Positions 15,762-24,142 are shown, counted from the first letter of the stretch. The stretch is 33,048 nucleotides of DNA from Lachnospiraceae bacterium (GCA_023663655.1 JAMPGZ010000032.1:1-33048); one strand, 5' to 3'. Notes: generated by a model from the sequence alone, not told the origin. Numbers and translations are program-made.

Positions 15762-16056
15762 CAACTCGTCAGCCAAGAGAGGCAAGGCGGGTTTATCATA
15801 AGAAAGACGTATACCAAAGCGTAATCTTCGGGACTCAGAACTTCGCAACTTCAAAAGACCTGTCAGAAGAGAAGCAACGTAGACGTTCACGGGAGATGAT
15901 TCATCTTCTCGGATATTGACGTATGTAAATCATACGCCATATCCGATGCTATAATCATCCATGGCGTGGGCTGACTGGGTTGCTTATCCTGACAGGTGGG
16001 CAATGCGAAGGCCCTGAGACCGGGATAAGTATAAGTACAGACTCCCACGTCTTTTC
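15762..16056 (+). ncRNA. Candidate structured non-coding RNA with long rod-like fold (possibly 6S-like)
   Basis: This gene-free stretch has its own promoter and folds into nested helices seen directly in the sequence: CTCAG/CTGAG (15834-15838 with 16014-16018), CTTCGCA/TGCGAAG (15841-15847 with 16004-16010), ACCTGTCAG/CTGACAGGT (15858-15866 with 15989-15997), AAGCAAC/GTTGCTT (15872-15878 with 15979-15985), GATGATT/AATCATC (15895-15901 with 15953-15959), CGGATAT/ATATCCG (15910-15916 with 15939-15945) and CGTATG/CATACG (15920-15925 with 15931-15936). Such an elongated, internally looped rod recalls 6S RNA; Bacteroidales also have conserved orphan RNAs. The 3' end is uncertain: a weak GGGA/TCCC stem (16022-16025 with 16043-16046) precedes TCTTTT. 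An alternative pairing of 15882-15895 with 16042-16051 would compete with the rod. No tmRNA or RNase P signature is seen. Confidence 0.62.
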
Positions 16057-16118
16057 AATATGTACAATTCCTTAATCAGGGGAGACTATAAAGGAAAATC
16101 TATGCCATATTCTTGCAA

Positions 16119-16859
16119 ATGAAACGACTACTCCTGATTTTAGCAATGCATCTTTGCTTCTCGATTCACTCATCGGCTCAAAGTGATTTAATTATTCTCA
16201 GAAACGGAAGAGAGACCACTGCCAACATCATCCAAGTTAATGACCGAGAAATTATCTATGCCGAGTCAAATAAAAAGAACTCTGCAGAATTCACTATTCC
16301 AAACACTGAGGTGTATATGCTTCGGTTTGCAAAACGAGGCAATGTGTATATCACCAACGATGGCAAACGCGTGACCGGAGAAAACCGGATTTTGCCAAAA
16401 GATGCAGATGTAATATACCTCGTAGAAGGTCAAGAGATTCCGGCATACGATTTACGAATAATGGAAGACCGCATAACTTATCTCGCCAAAAAGAATAAAA
16501 ATAAAAATGTAGTGCCTATAGCAGAAGTTTTGCCTCGTTCAGCTGTGTTCATGGTGAAATACACCGATGGCACTACCGATGTGCTTACTGATATCACTCT
16601 AAAAAAAGAACTTCCTCAACCGGTAAAAGAAGAGAGCACAGCACAACCGACAGAAGAGGATGAAGAGCTTGAAGTGGTGTTTCACAGCGTAAAGAAAGGA
16701 GAAACACTATCCTCAATCGCAAGCCGATATAATGTCGCCATTAATGACATCATAAAATGGAATGACCTTCCATCCACAACTAAGCCGACAGCAAAATTAA
16801 GGGCTGATATGCAACTCATGATTTACGTGGCTCCCATCGGCAAAAACGAACTGCCATGA
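16119..16859 (+). CDS. Exported LysM-domain protein with two repeated N-terminal modules
   Basis: The 246-residue protein from the ATG at 16119 has a signal peptide cleaved near S-S-A-Q at 18-21; a TTG 6 nt upstream is in frame but falls in the predicted -7 box. Residues ~22-80 (D-L-I-I-L-R-N-G-R-E...E-V-Y-M-L-R-F) and ~96-158 (D-V-I-Y-L-V-E-G-Q-E...A-V-F-M-V-K-Y-T-D-G-T) are two copies of a Bacteroidetes beta-rich module common in exported proteins of unknown role. An acidic linker leads to a LysM domain at ~187-236 (F-H-S-V-K-K-G-E-T-L-S-S-I-A-S-R-Y-N-V), which binds N-acetylglucosamine polymers such as peptidoglycan. It begins a five-gene run and overlaps the next gene by 4 nt. Confidence 0.86.
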   Translation: MKRLLLILAMHLCFSIHSSAQSDLIILRNGRETTANIIQVNDREIIYAESNKKNSAEFTIPNTEVYMLRFAKRGNVYITNDGKRVTGENRILPKDADVIYLVEGQEIPAYDLRIMEDRITYLAKKNKNKNVVPIAEVLPRSAVFMVKYTDGTTDVLTDITLKKELPQPVKEESTAQPTEEDEELEVVFHSVKKGETLSSIASRYNVAINDIIKWNDLPSTTKPTAKLRADMQLMIYVAPIGKNELP

Positions 16860-17740
16860 TAAAGATAAAAACACTGCCGCTGCTACTGCTCTTCATCGCT
16901 ATGTTAATCACAGGATGCGGCAACAGAGACACAAGCACAGCTCTTTTGGAATTAGTTGCCGAAAGAGATTCCCTACGCTCAGAAAACAGTTCCCAACGCA
17001 AAAGACTTGATACTTTAAACGACATGATTTTTACAATAAATAGTGCATTGGATTCCATCTCCATGCAGGAAAACATCCTATTTATTGATCCGGAGTCAGA
17101 AACACAAGTGTCACGAGATGATGTCATTCGCAACCTGACCCGCTATGAACAAGTATTGAAACATCAACAAGCCCGCATCAACCAACTACGGCAAAGTATC
17201 CAACCCGATAGTGCGAATGGAAGCCTTGACGGAATGCTGGGCGTGATGCAACAACAACTTGATGCAAAAGACCGGCAAATATCAATCTTAAAATCAGAAC
17301 TTGCAAAAAAGGATGTCGATATCACCCGACTCCGTAAGCTTATCGCATCTCAACGCAATGAAATCGAGGAACAAACACAAACCATAGCACAGCTTGACCG
17401 AACAACTAAAGTGCAAGTGGAAGCTCTCGCACGCCAAGATGAATATATTAATTCAGCTTACGTCATAGTTGGAACAAAAAAAGACCTTGAACGTAAGGGA
17501 ATAATCAAGAAAAAACGTCTGATACCCGAATCAGCACTCGACAAAAGCAAATTTGCAAAGATTGACATACGCAAATACCGTGAAGTAACCTTCTATGCGA
17601 AAAAACCTAAAATTCTGACCGATATGCCTCAACGCACCTACTCTCTCACTACCGACGGCAACGGAAACTTCACACTCCGCATAACCTCTCCCGATGACTT
17701 CTGGAAAGTCTCAAATTATCTCGTGATACAAACCGATTAA
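16856..17740 (+). CDS. Coiled-coil lipoprotein, Cbp1-like (Bacteroidetes collagen-binding adhesin family)
   Basis: The 294-residue lipoprotein has lipobox L-I-T-G-C with the acylated Cys at 21. Residues ~30-70 and ~95-205 are heptad-rich coiled coil (R-I-N-Q-L-R-Q-S-I, I-S-I-L-K-S-E-L-A-K-K). The last ~85 residues form a compact domain opening Y-V-I-V-G-T-K-K-D-L-E-R-K-G-I-I and ending F-W-K-V-S-N-Y-L-V-I. This layout resembles, from memory, a Bacteroidetes family that includes Cbp1, a collagen-binding protein of B. fragilis. That name should be treated as family resemblance, not as proven collagen binding. The start overlaps the preceding LysM gene by 4 nt, so both are made together; peptidoglycan anchoring by one and surface reach by the other is an inference. 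Confidence 0.78.
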   Translation: MIKIKTLPLLLLFIAMLITGCGNRDTSTALLELVAERDSLRSENSSQRKRLDTLNDMIFTINSALDSISMQENILFIDPESETQVSRDDVIRNLTRYEQVLKHQQARINQLRQSIQPDSANGSLDGMLGVMQQQLDAKDRQISILKSELAKKDVDITRLRKLIASQRNEIEEQTQTIAQLDRTTKVQVEALARQDEYINSAYVIVGTKKDLERKGIIKKKRLIPESALDKSKFAKIDIRKYREVTFYAKKPKILTDMPQRTYSLTTDGNGNFTLRITSPDDFWKVSNYLVIQTD

Positions 17741-17767
17741 TCCACAAAACCGTTAAATTCATCAATC

Positions 17768-18571
17768 ATGAAAAAATCAATTTCATTTCTTCGCCCCATT
17801 GTTACGGCAATCCTGCTCATTGTCACTACCACCTCATTTGCCCAAAGCTCCATGTTAAAGCACATTGTCGCTCGCGGCGAAACTCTTGAAGACATAGCAA
17901 CCCGCTACCAGACAACTACACAAATCATAATTCAGAATAATCCGCAAGCATCACAGTTTATATATGTAGGCATGGAACTTCAGATTCCTACACCACAATC
18001 GACCACTGTAACGACCACACAACAAGCTCAAACTCCCAGCCAAGCCACACAACAAAATAATGGCGTCCAAGCATCCGAAACAGAACCCATCCAATCTAAC
18101 CAAGGCAACATTCTTCTTTCAACTAAAAGAATAGATGAGCCTCAAAAAAACTACTCCCAATATCCTACCAGCCGATGGGGTGTCAATTTGCACGGTTATT
18201 TTGATGCCGATATTGTAAAATATGGATCAAATATAAGCTTCGAAGGACTTTGTAAAGGAGATTCAAGCCCATTTGGGGTAGACTTTTCTGCCGGATGGAA
18301 CATTATGTGGAATCCAAAGTTTGATATGTCATCATGTGTTTTTGGCTTAGGTCCGTTTTGGTCAACAAAGTTGAGTGAATCAGTTGATCTATATATTCCT
18401 ATAAAACTTATGTGTGTCATGACGTTGGATGACAACGACAAGTGGCATTATGTATGGGGCTGCCGCATTAATCCTCTCATCTGTATGCAGTCATTCACCT
18501 GCGGCATCTTCGCAGATATTGCAAAGGATGCAGCATTCGGTCTTTCATTCGGTTTTTTGTTTGCTCAATGA
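17768..18571 (+). CDS. LysM protein with a C-terminal beta-barrel-like domain
   Basis: The 267-residue protein has a signal peptide (hydrophobic 9-22, cleavage after S-F-A at 25). A LysM domain covers ~31-73 (K-H-I-V-A-R-G-E-T-L-E-D-I-A-T-R-Y-Q-T, then Y-V-G-M-E-L-Q-I-P). A Gln/Thr/Ser-rich linker (~76-112) follows. From ~135 the pattern W-G-V-N-L-H-G-Y-F-D-A-D-I is followed by alternating strands, and the protein ends F-G-F-L-F-A-Q, like the last strand of an eight-stranded outer-membrane barrel. If so it would link peptidoglycan to the outer membrane much as OmpA does, with LysM replacing the OmpA domain; that is inference. It begins 28 nt after the Cbp1-like gene. Confidence 0.82.
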   Translation: MKKSISFLRPIVTAILLIVTTTSFAQSSMLKHIVARGETLEDIATRYQTTTQIIIQNNPQASQFIYVGMELQIPTPQSTTVTTTQQAQTPSQATQQNNGVQASETEPIQSNQGNILLSTKRIDEPQKNYSQYPTSRWGVNLHGYFDADIVKYGSNISFEGLCKGDSSPFGVDFSAGWNIMWNPKFDMSSCVFGLGPFWSTKLSESVDLYIPIKLMCVMTLDDNDKWHYVWGCRINPLICMQSFTCGIFADIAKDAAFGLSFGFLFAQ

Positions 18572-18650
18572 AATTTCAAATAAACAGAAATTGCGAGCAG
18601 CTCAAAAGTATACTCATCCAATATTTTAACCAATCATTTTTTATATTACA

Positions 18651-19799
18651 ATGAATCAAAAATCAGTCATTTTCACTTTATTCATGATGTTATTGTGCAC
18701 CATACCATTGCAAGCACAATACAACATTGAAATCGGATCTTATGAATTCCTATCATTAGATCCACCGGCAGGATATGTCAGAAACGCATACTGGTCATGT
18801 GACGAAGGGCTCACTCTTACAGACAAATCTGAGGTTGGGGCAGTTGTCAAAGTAACTCACTGGTTCTCAGGAGCTGCCTATGTAAATTGTTCTTATACTT
18901 ACGAATATCTTGGCACTTATGATCACAATTATCATGCCGGAAGCGCAACAAAAACTTATAGAATCACCTGCAAAGGTGGAACTGCATCAATAAGCGAGGC
19001 AAATCTTGAACTTAATCCGGGAGAAAGTTATTCGCTCAGTTCCTCCCGATCTAAAAGTTACGGCACCCCCACATGGGAATCCACCAACACCGATGTCGCC
19101 ACAGTAGATAAAAACGGAAAAGTCAAAGCCATCAGCACAGGGGTTGCCACAATAAAATATGACCCAATAACCGCCGCACCGTGTTTTTGCGAAGTAAGAG
19201 TTAGAAAAATAGATGCCAAAACCATCAAATTAGAACCTGATCCACTGAGCGTAGTAATAGGAAAAACAAAAAGCCTTAAACCGGTTTACACTCCTTCGGG
19301 AGCCTCTGCTACATTGACATGGAGTTCTGAAAATGAAAATATTGCCACTGTATCTTCTTCAGGAATAATCAAGGGCATCTCCCAAGGCAAAACAACAATC
19401 ACGGCTACTACTGAAAAAGGCATCTCGGCAAAAGCATCAATCGAGGTAGTCGGGGCACCTACCGCAGTAAGTCTGCCTTCCAATATTAAAATATCGGCAG
19501 GATACTATTATTCTCTCATACCATCATTAACTCCGTCTAATTCCGAGGCAAAATACTATTGGAAATCATCTGACACATCCATCGCCACGGTATCCTCTGC
19601 GGGTAAAGTATATGGCAAAAAGAACGGAGTAGTGACAATAATCGTGACTACCGACAACAATCTATCCGCCTCAACGACAATACAGATTGTTGACGCACCG
19701 GCAGGAGTTGAGAAAAACAACACTGATTACAGAATAAAAACAATCACCAATCTCGTGAAGAAAATCGAACTTAAAAATAATGACAATGAAAAGAAATAA
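18651..19799 (+). CDS. Exported protein with tandem Big2 bacterial Ig-like domains
   Basis: The 382-residue protein has a signal peptide (M-N-Q-K...cleavage after L-Q-A at ~22). An N-terminal Ig-like segment (~25-110) precedes three Big2 repeats at roughly 112-180, 183-268 and 270-350. Each shows the typical W-x-S-x-N/D-x-x-x-A-T-V-x-x-x-G-K/I-V/I-K/Y-x core (W-E-S-T-N-T-D-V-A-T-V, W-S-S-E-N-E-N-I-A-T-V, W-K-S-S-D-T-S-I-A-T-V). Big2 domains occur in surface adhesins and secreted enzymes as binding or spacer units. No anchor or enzyme domain is visible; the C-terminal ~30 residues are polar. It lies 79 nt after the LysM-barrel gene and overlaps the next gene by 14 nt. Confidence 0.88.
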   Translation: MNQKSVIFTLFMMLLCTIPLQAQYNIEIGSYEFLSLDPPAGYVRNAYWSCDEGLTLTDKSEVGAVVKVTHWFSGAAYVNCSYTYEYLGTYDHNYHAGSATKTYRITCKGGTASISEANLELNPGESYSLSSSRSKSYGTPTWESTNTDVATVDKNGKVKAISTGVATIKYDPITAAPCFCEVRVRKIDAKTIKLEPDPLSVVIGKTKSLKPVYTPSGASATLTWSSENENIATVSSSGIIKGISQGKTTITATTEKGISAKASIEVVGAPTAVSLPSNIKISAGYYYSLIPSLTPSNSEAKYYWKSSDTSIATVSSAGKVYGKKNGVVTIIVTTDNNLSASTTIQIVDAPAGVEKNNTDYRIKTITNLVKKIELKNNDNEKK

Positions 19800-20838
19800 A
19801 AAATCATATCTTGCAACTCTGATTATTGCTGCTTTAATGTGCGGTTCCTATTCTTGTTCATCCGATAATGATGATATGCCTCCAAGCGACAAAACCACAT
19901 CGACAGATGAAATATCAGAAACACTCAATAATGTGAGCACCGACTGGGGAGCATCAAAGAAAGCAATCGAAAAATACATGAAAGGTTACCGCGAAGAAGA
20001 AAACAATGACACTACCGTGCTGCAATTCAGTGCTAAAAAATCGCCAATAACAATTGTCTACCAATTCGCCGGTGATTATTTATGCTCGGCAGCAATCAAA
20101 GCTAAGAAGGGTGATGCGGAAATAGATGTAATGGAAACTCTCAAAGACTTCATCTATGTCGGCGAATCAAGCGGTTGTGACGTTTACACAAATGAATTAA
20201 AAAATGTATTTGCCGCAGCATACTCTAAAACTGAAAATGACGAAATTTATCAAATCATAGGGTTCACTCCTCTTTTGTCAACCATTGAAAAAGTTGATGG
20301 AAAAGAAACTGTCAACTTAGGATTAAGTGTCAAATGGGCATATTGCAACATCGGCGCTACAAAGCCGGAAGAATACGGCAACTACTACGCTTGGGGCGAA
20401 ACATCAGCTGACAAAAAAAGCTATACCTGGGACACTTACGCCCACTGCGACGGCTCCCTGAACACCTGTAAAATGATAGGAGACAGCATCTGTGGAACAT
20501 CCTATGACGCAGCAACAGTAAATTGGGGCAGTAAATGGCAAACACCAACCAGAAAACAACTTGACGAATTGCGTAGAGAATGCGACTGGGTTCAAGGTAC
20601 AATCGGTGGCATAAACGGATATTACGTCTTTGGAAAAACCGGAAACTACATTTTCTTACCGGCAGGAGGTTGGAAAAGTAATGTATCAAATACCATAAAC
20701 AATGCCGGTTACTATATGTCATCCACACGCTACAATAATGGCTATGCCTACTGCCTGAAATTTTCATCATCTTCGCGAACTATCGCAGACCAGTACCGAT
20801 ATGTAGGAATGAATGTAAGAGGCGTAACCGCTCGATAA
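19786..20838 (+). CDS. Lipoprotein with a FISUMP-like C-terminal domain
   Basis: The 350-residue protein (start at 19786; an ATG 6 nt upstream is also possible) has a lipoprotein signal peptide with the Cys in G-S-Y-S-C near residue 23. Residues ~30-165 form a domain I do not recognise. From ~166 the sequence V-N-L-G-L-S-V-K-W-A-Y-C-N-I-G-A, Y-Y-A-W-G-E-T, W-G-S-K-W-Q-T-P-T-R-K-Q-L-D-E-L, and late Y-M-S-S-T-R-Y and G-M-N-V-R-G-V matches the FISUMP (Fibrobacter major paralogous) domain, which is widespread in Bacteroidetes surface lipoproteins and of unknown function. The 14-nt overlap with the Big2 gene implies translational coupling. It ends the operon at a long convergent hairpin. Confidence 0.85.
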   Translation: MKRNKKSYLATLIIAALMCGSYSCSSDNDDMPPSDKTTSTDEISETLNNVSTDWGASKKAIEKYMKGYREEENNDTTVLQFSAKKSPITIVYQFAGDYLCSAAIKAKKGDAEIDVMETLKDFIYVGESSGCDVYTNELKNVFAAAYSKTENDEIYQIIGFTPLLSTIEKVDGKETVNLGLSVKWAYCNIGATKPEEYGNYYAWGETSADKKSYTWDTYAHCDGSLNTCKMIGDSICGTSYDAATVNWGSKWQTPTRKQLDELRRECDWVQGTIGGINGYYVFGKTGNYIFLPAGGWKSNVSNTINNAGYYMSSTRYNNGYAYCLKFSSSSRTIADQYRYVGMNVRGVTAR

Positions 20839-20853
20839 CGGCATATAGATTCA

Positions 20854-20903
20854 CGCAAAGGGGGGATGCTGTCGCTAATTTTAGCTACGGCATCGCCTTT
20901 GCG
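20854..20903. terminator. Bidirectional hairpin between convergent operons
   Basis: CGCAAAGG (20854-20861) pairs with CCTTTGCG (20896-20903), GATGC (20865-20869) with GCATC (20890-20894), and GCTAA/TTAGC closes the loop. The T tracts are short on both sides. Its position between two converging stop codons (20838 and 20916) supports a shared terminator. Confidence 0.7.
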
Positions 20904-20915
20904 TTATTGACCTAA

Positions 20916-23108
20916 TCAGTGGGAGGAGATGTAGGAGCGGAGCACGTCGCAGCCGGTTATACGGCGGTCATCCACTTTGGTGTAAAGCTTTGCCAATTCA
21001 GCATAAGCACGAAGACGAGCCGGTGAAAAGCGGTCCCAGTTCCATCGGTTACGGTAATCATACATTTCGTAGAACGACCCGTCGGATGAAGTTTGTATCG
21101 ATGCGATGCCATAATATATGCGAGCCTTTACATCATTGGGAGCTTTCATGCGGCTCACCTCCTCCAGAACGCTTGCCGAACGATCGGACAATGCGTCAAC
21201 CAAGTGTCCCACGCTCCACATATTATTAGAGATAGCCCACAAGTCGCCTTGCGCTGACGCTTGAAACAAAGCAGCAGCATACTCATAGCCGAGTTGCGGC
21301 TTCTGACCGGATGGAGCATTGTCATATAAAGTCTTCAAGTTGCGGAGACGGCGGCAATAATCAGCACGATAATTGACAGTGCCAATCAGCTTGACAGAAT
21401 CTTCCGAAACATAATTTGTCGCACTGCGGGCGAATGGCTTTGTCTCATTGTCATAACGAGCCTGCAAATAGGCATAAAATCCCTGGCGCCCCATCCAATA
21501 CACATCCACACGGTCAAAATAAGCTATCGCCTCATCATAATCGCCAAGTGACAATGCCACTCGTCCCAATGCATCATAGATGGGATTGGGATTAATTTCG
21601 GCACTCGAAAATATCGATTTGTCGAGCTGCGACAAGCCGCTTCGGTCATCAAGCATACGTGCCAGTGCCTTAAGACCTTTTGTCTGAAGAGTGTAGGTAT
21701 AGCGTTGCTGCGGCTCAAATGCCCAGTAATCCTGACCGGAATTCATGGCTCTCACACCATCCATCAAGACCAAGACTCGATAATAAAGCGAGGTGTCGCG
21801 GTACTGCAACTCGGCATACGGCACAACGAAATTGGCAAGAAAAGCGTAGTCGGCTATATCCGACGGGCGATATGATTCCGGAGAATTATTGTAATAAGAG
21901 GCGAGCGTCGATTGAGAACGGGCTTTCACATAAAGGGTGTTGTACTCCTTCGCCAATAATGCCGACTGAATTGAATCGCCCTCATTATAATTCGAAAAAT
22001 CAATCCAAAATGATATGCGGCGGCGATTACTGTCCATTTCAGGAGTACCCTTAAGCCGTGCAGCTGCAGCAATCTCCTTCTTAGCCATGTCACCGGAATT
22101 CACCAGATTGAACGCAAACGCCTTAGCTGTAGCCCACACCTGAGGATACTCCACATGAGGATTCTCAAGGGCAACCTCAGCCATTGAGATTATAGCATTG
22201 CAAGCTCCGGCGAGATTGCCCTCGGCAGAATATGCCCCGTTGCGGTAAGGATTTCCCGGAAACGGGAAATTATACTCCTCGGCTTGATTGAGCTTAAGCA
22301 ACCACAGATAGTTCATGTAATCCTGCAGCACATAATACACCGCCTCGGAATTAGGATTCTCGTCAAACAATTTCAGCAAGTTAGATGCTCCCACAAGACG
22401 CGACAAGCACCAGTTCAAGCTGTTGGCATCTCCGTTTTTAGCGAAAATGGATATTGCATCCACATATTTCCCGGTGTGGTAATAGGCACCGCCGAGATAG
22501 CCGAGCAGTCGCTCTTTAAGACCATGATTCTTTATCACGCCCTGATACTTATTCCAAAGCCCAATCACATTGTCATAACGATGCATCGCAGCATTGGCTC
22601 GGACAAGCAGGAACACGTAGCGTTCAAACATGGGATTACTTTGCGAAGGAACCCTTATCCCTGCCACCACCTCGGCAAGCTTGTCACTTGATTGACTGTC
22701 ATAGTCCCACGAGTTCTCGCGGCTTGCCTCCAAAGCCTCACTGAAACGAAGGCTCTGCTTCAGGAAATTCAATGCCGCAGTGTCACCTTTTGCCACAAGA
22801 TAGCGATAGAAGCTGTTTTTATCCTTCCCTGAACTTATTTCCGCATAAGTGGCTTGCGACAGGAATGATGAAACCTCACCACGCCCCACTTCACCGCCTG
22901 CGTAATCATACCAGTAATCCACTGTCTCCTCATTCAGCTCCTCTGTCTTGGACTGCAGAGCCGGAGTATTCACAAACTGGAATGCCGGATAACGCGACAC
23001 ACTGCGTGAAGGTTCCCAACCACATCCTCGGGCGTCATCTGCCGACAACGCCACTATACCAATCACCGACACTGCCGTCAGTAAGTTTTTCCAAAAATTC
23101 AGGTTCAT
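20916..23108 (-). CDS. Large exported helical-repeat (TPR-like) protein of unknown function
   Basis: From the ATG at 23108 the protein has about 730 residues. It starts with a signal peptide (N-F-W-K-N-L-L-T-A-V-S-V-I-G-I-V-A-L-S) leading to R-G-C-G-W-E-P-S; the first Cys could be a weak lipobox or simply the mature N terminus. The rest is helical with TPR-like units (Y-L-G-G-A-Y-Y-H-T-G-K-Y-V-D-A-I-S-I-F, A-L-G-R-V-A-L-S-L-G-D-Y-D-E-A-I-A-Y-F-D-R-V). Such proteins usually scaffold other proteins in the periplasm. There is no later Met near the signal peptide, so the 74-nt overlap with the preceding gene appears genuine. It is the last gene of the five-gene operon and probably works with the adjacent lipoprotein. 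Confidence 0.8.
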   Translation of the reverse strand: MNLNFWKNLLTAVSVIGIVALSADDARGCGWEPSRSVSRYPAFQFVNTPALQSKTEELNEETVDYWYDYAGGEVGRGEVSSFLSQATYAEISSGKDKNSFYRYLVAKGDTAALNFLKQSLRFSEALEASRENSWDYDSQSSDKLAEVVAGIRVPSQSNPMFERYVFLLVRANAAMHRYDNVIGLWNKYQGVIKNHGLKERLLGYLGGAYYHTGKYVDAISIFAKNGDANSLNWCLSRLVGASNLLKLFDENPNSEAVYYVLQDYMNYLWLLKLNQAEEYNFPFPGNPYRNGAYSAEGNLAGACNAIISMAEVALENPHVEYPQVWATAKAFAFNLVNSGDMAKKEIAAAARLKGTPEMDSNRRRISFWIDFSNYNEGDSIQSALLAKEYNTLYVKARSQSTLASYYNNSPESYRPSDIADYAFLANFVVPYAELQYRDTSLYYRVLVLMDGVRAMNSGQDYWAFEPQQRYTYTLQTKGLKALARMLDDRSGLSQLDKSIFSSAEINPNPIYDALGRVALSLGDYDEAIAYFDRVDVYWMGRQGFYAYLQARYDNETKPFARSATNYVSEDSVKLIGTVNYRADYCRRLRNLKTLYDNAPSGQKPQLGYEYAAALFQASAQGDLWAISNNMWSVGHLVDALSDRSASVLEEVSRMKAPNDVKARIYYGIASIQTSSDGSFYEMYDYRNRWNWDRFSPARLRAYAELAKLYTKVDDRRITGCDVLRSYISSH

Positions 23109-24129
23109 ATTGCAATATGGATTTTTCGTCAAGATGATACAGCACTATATTTCTCACCGCATCGGGTCTTGCCGATTTTATTTCCGAAAACACATTAGCA
23201 AGCGTTGCCGGCGACACAAACTCATGCCTCACGACATCACCCGGATATATTCTGCCTCCCAAGCCGTCACGGCTGCCTGCCATGGTAAGGGGTCCATACT
23301 TGATGCAGCGATAGCGCCCGTCATTCTCAGGCACGAACATTGCCGTGTCAGTTACTTCGAGCGATCGGGATATAGCCTTGAACTCTCCTCCTGAAAACAC
23401 CACGTCCCAGCTATATATGGGCAATGCCGTGGAGAGGGGCAACCTGTATGATCGCAGCATCCTTATATAAGGCTTCACGCTGTTACAATCAAGAATGGAA
23501 TTGGTCGTTGAAAAGTCGGTTATATTACCGGTATTATACACCATCAGCACCCCACGATCAACCGGTGGAGGATCCTGAGCAAGCTGATGCAACCTGATGG
23601 TGGTCGAGAGGACACCTCCACGCGAATGCATTATATCGGCAGCATTTTCAAGAACGCCATAATACTTCTTCCGGTTGGATAGCGTCCAGTCAAAGTCTAT
23701 CTGAACCTCATCAGGAAGAGGATAACCGTTTTGAGTGAGCATTTTGTCACATCGGCTTATTATACGCGATGCAAGCGAGTCGACCGGAGCGGAACCGTTT
23801 AAAGCTCCCGGCTCTATGAATATGACCGGAATGACACGCACACTGTCAGGAATCGTGTCACGGAAGCTCAATGTCGATGTCGGCATCAACTCGCCATCTA
23901 TGTCACGCACATCAAAAAGATGCAGATACACTACGTCTATACCATTGTCGGCTATAAACCTCCTCTCCTCTTCACTCAACTTAAGAGTGGTGCGCCAATA
24001 ATACACGGCACGTCCATCGGTGTATCCGGAACCGCTTGAACATCCGGTTGACAAAAACATGGCGCAGATTAACAGCACCGACATGATATAACGATTAAAC
24101 CTGTGAGCAATGAGTGTGAGCATCGTCAT
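23035..24129 (-). CDS. Lipoprotein resembling DUF3142 / a glycosidase-like TIM barrel
   Basis: From the ATG at 24129 (13 nt after the acyltransferase stop) the protein has 364 residues with a lipoprotein signal peptide and lipobox L-S-T-G-C at ~30; a Met at 24084 directly before M-S-V-L-L is another possible start. The body has repeated strand-helix units: G-I-D-V-V-Y-L-H-L-F-D-V, V-R-V-I-P-V-I-F-I-E-P-G, E-V-Q-I-D-F-D-W-T-L-S-N-R-K-K-Y-Y, L-P-L-S-T-A-L-P-I-Y-S-W-D. The D-F-D-W segment after a strand recalls DUF3142 and, more distantly, GH18-like barrels with acidic residues at strand ends. The assignment is from memory of motifs. No confirmed substrate. The 3' end overlaps the next gene out of frame. 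Confidence 0.78.
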   Translation of the reverse strand: MTMLTLIAHRFNRYIMSVLLICAMFLSTGCSSGSGYTDGRAVYYWRTTLKLSEEERRFIADNGIDVVYLHLFDVRDIDGELMPTSTLSFRDTIPDSVRVIPVIFIEPGALNGSAPVDSLASRIISRCDKMLTQNGYPLPDEVQIDFDWTLSNRKKYYGVLENAADIMHSRGGVLSTTIRLHQLAQDPPPVDRGVLMVYNTGNITDFSTTNSILDCNSVKPYIRMLRSYRLPLSTALPIYSWDVVFSGGEFKAISRSLEVTDTAMFVPENDGRYRCIKYGPLTMAGSRDGLGGRIYPGDVVRHEFVSPATLANVFSEIKSARPDAVRNIVLYHLDEKSILQYEPEFLEKLTDGSVGDWYSGVVGR

Positions 24130-24142
24130 GACATATAAACTG

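Noticed and set aside
15713-15919. 68-codon frame at the ncRNA locus
   Set aside because: It begins inside the terminator stem, spans the promoter, and its second half overlaps the paired RNA helices.
15762-16056. tmRNA or RNase P RNA
   Set aside because: No ANDYALAA-type tag frame, tRNA-like end, or conserved RNase P core sequences were found.
22284-22691. 135-codon plus-strand frame inside the large repeat protein gene
   Set aside because: It is antisense to a continuous ~730-residue frame with TPR-like repeats.
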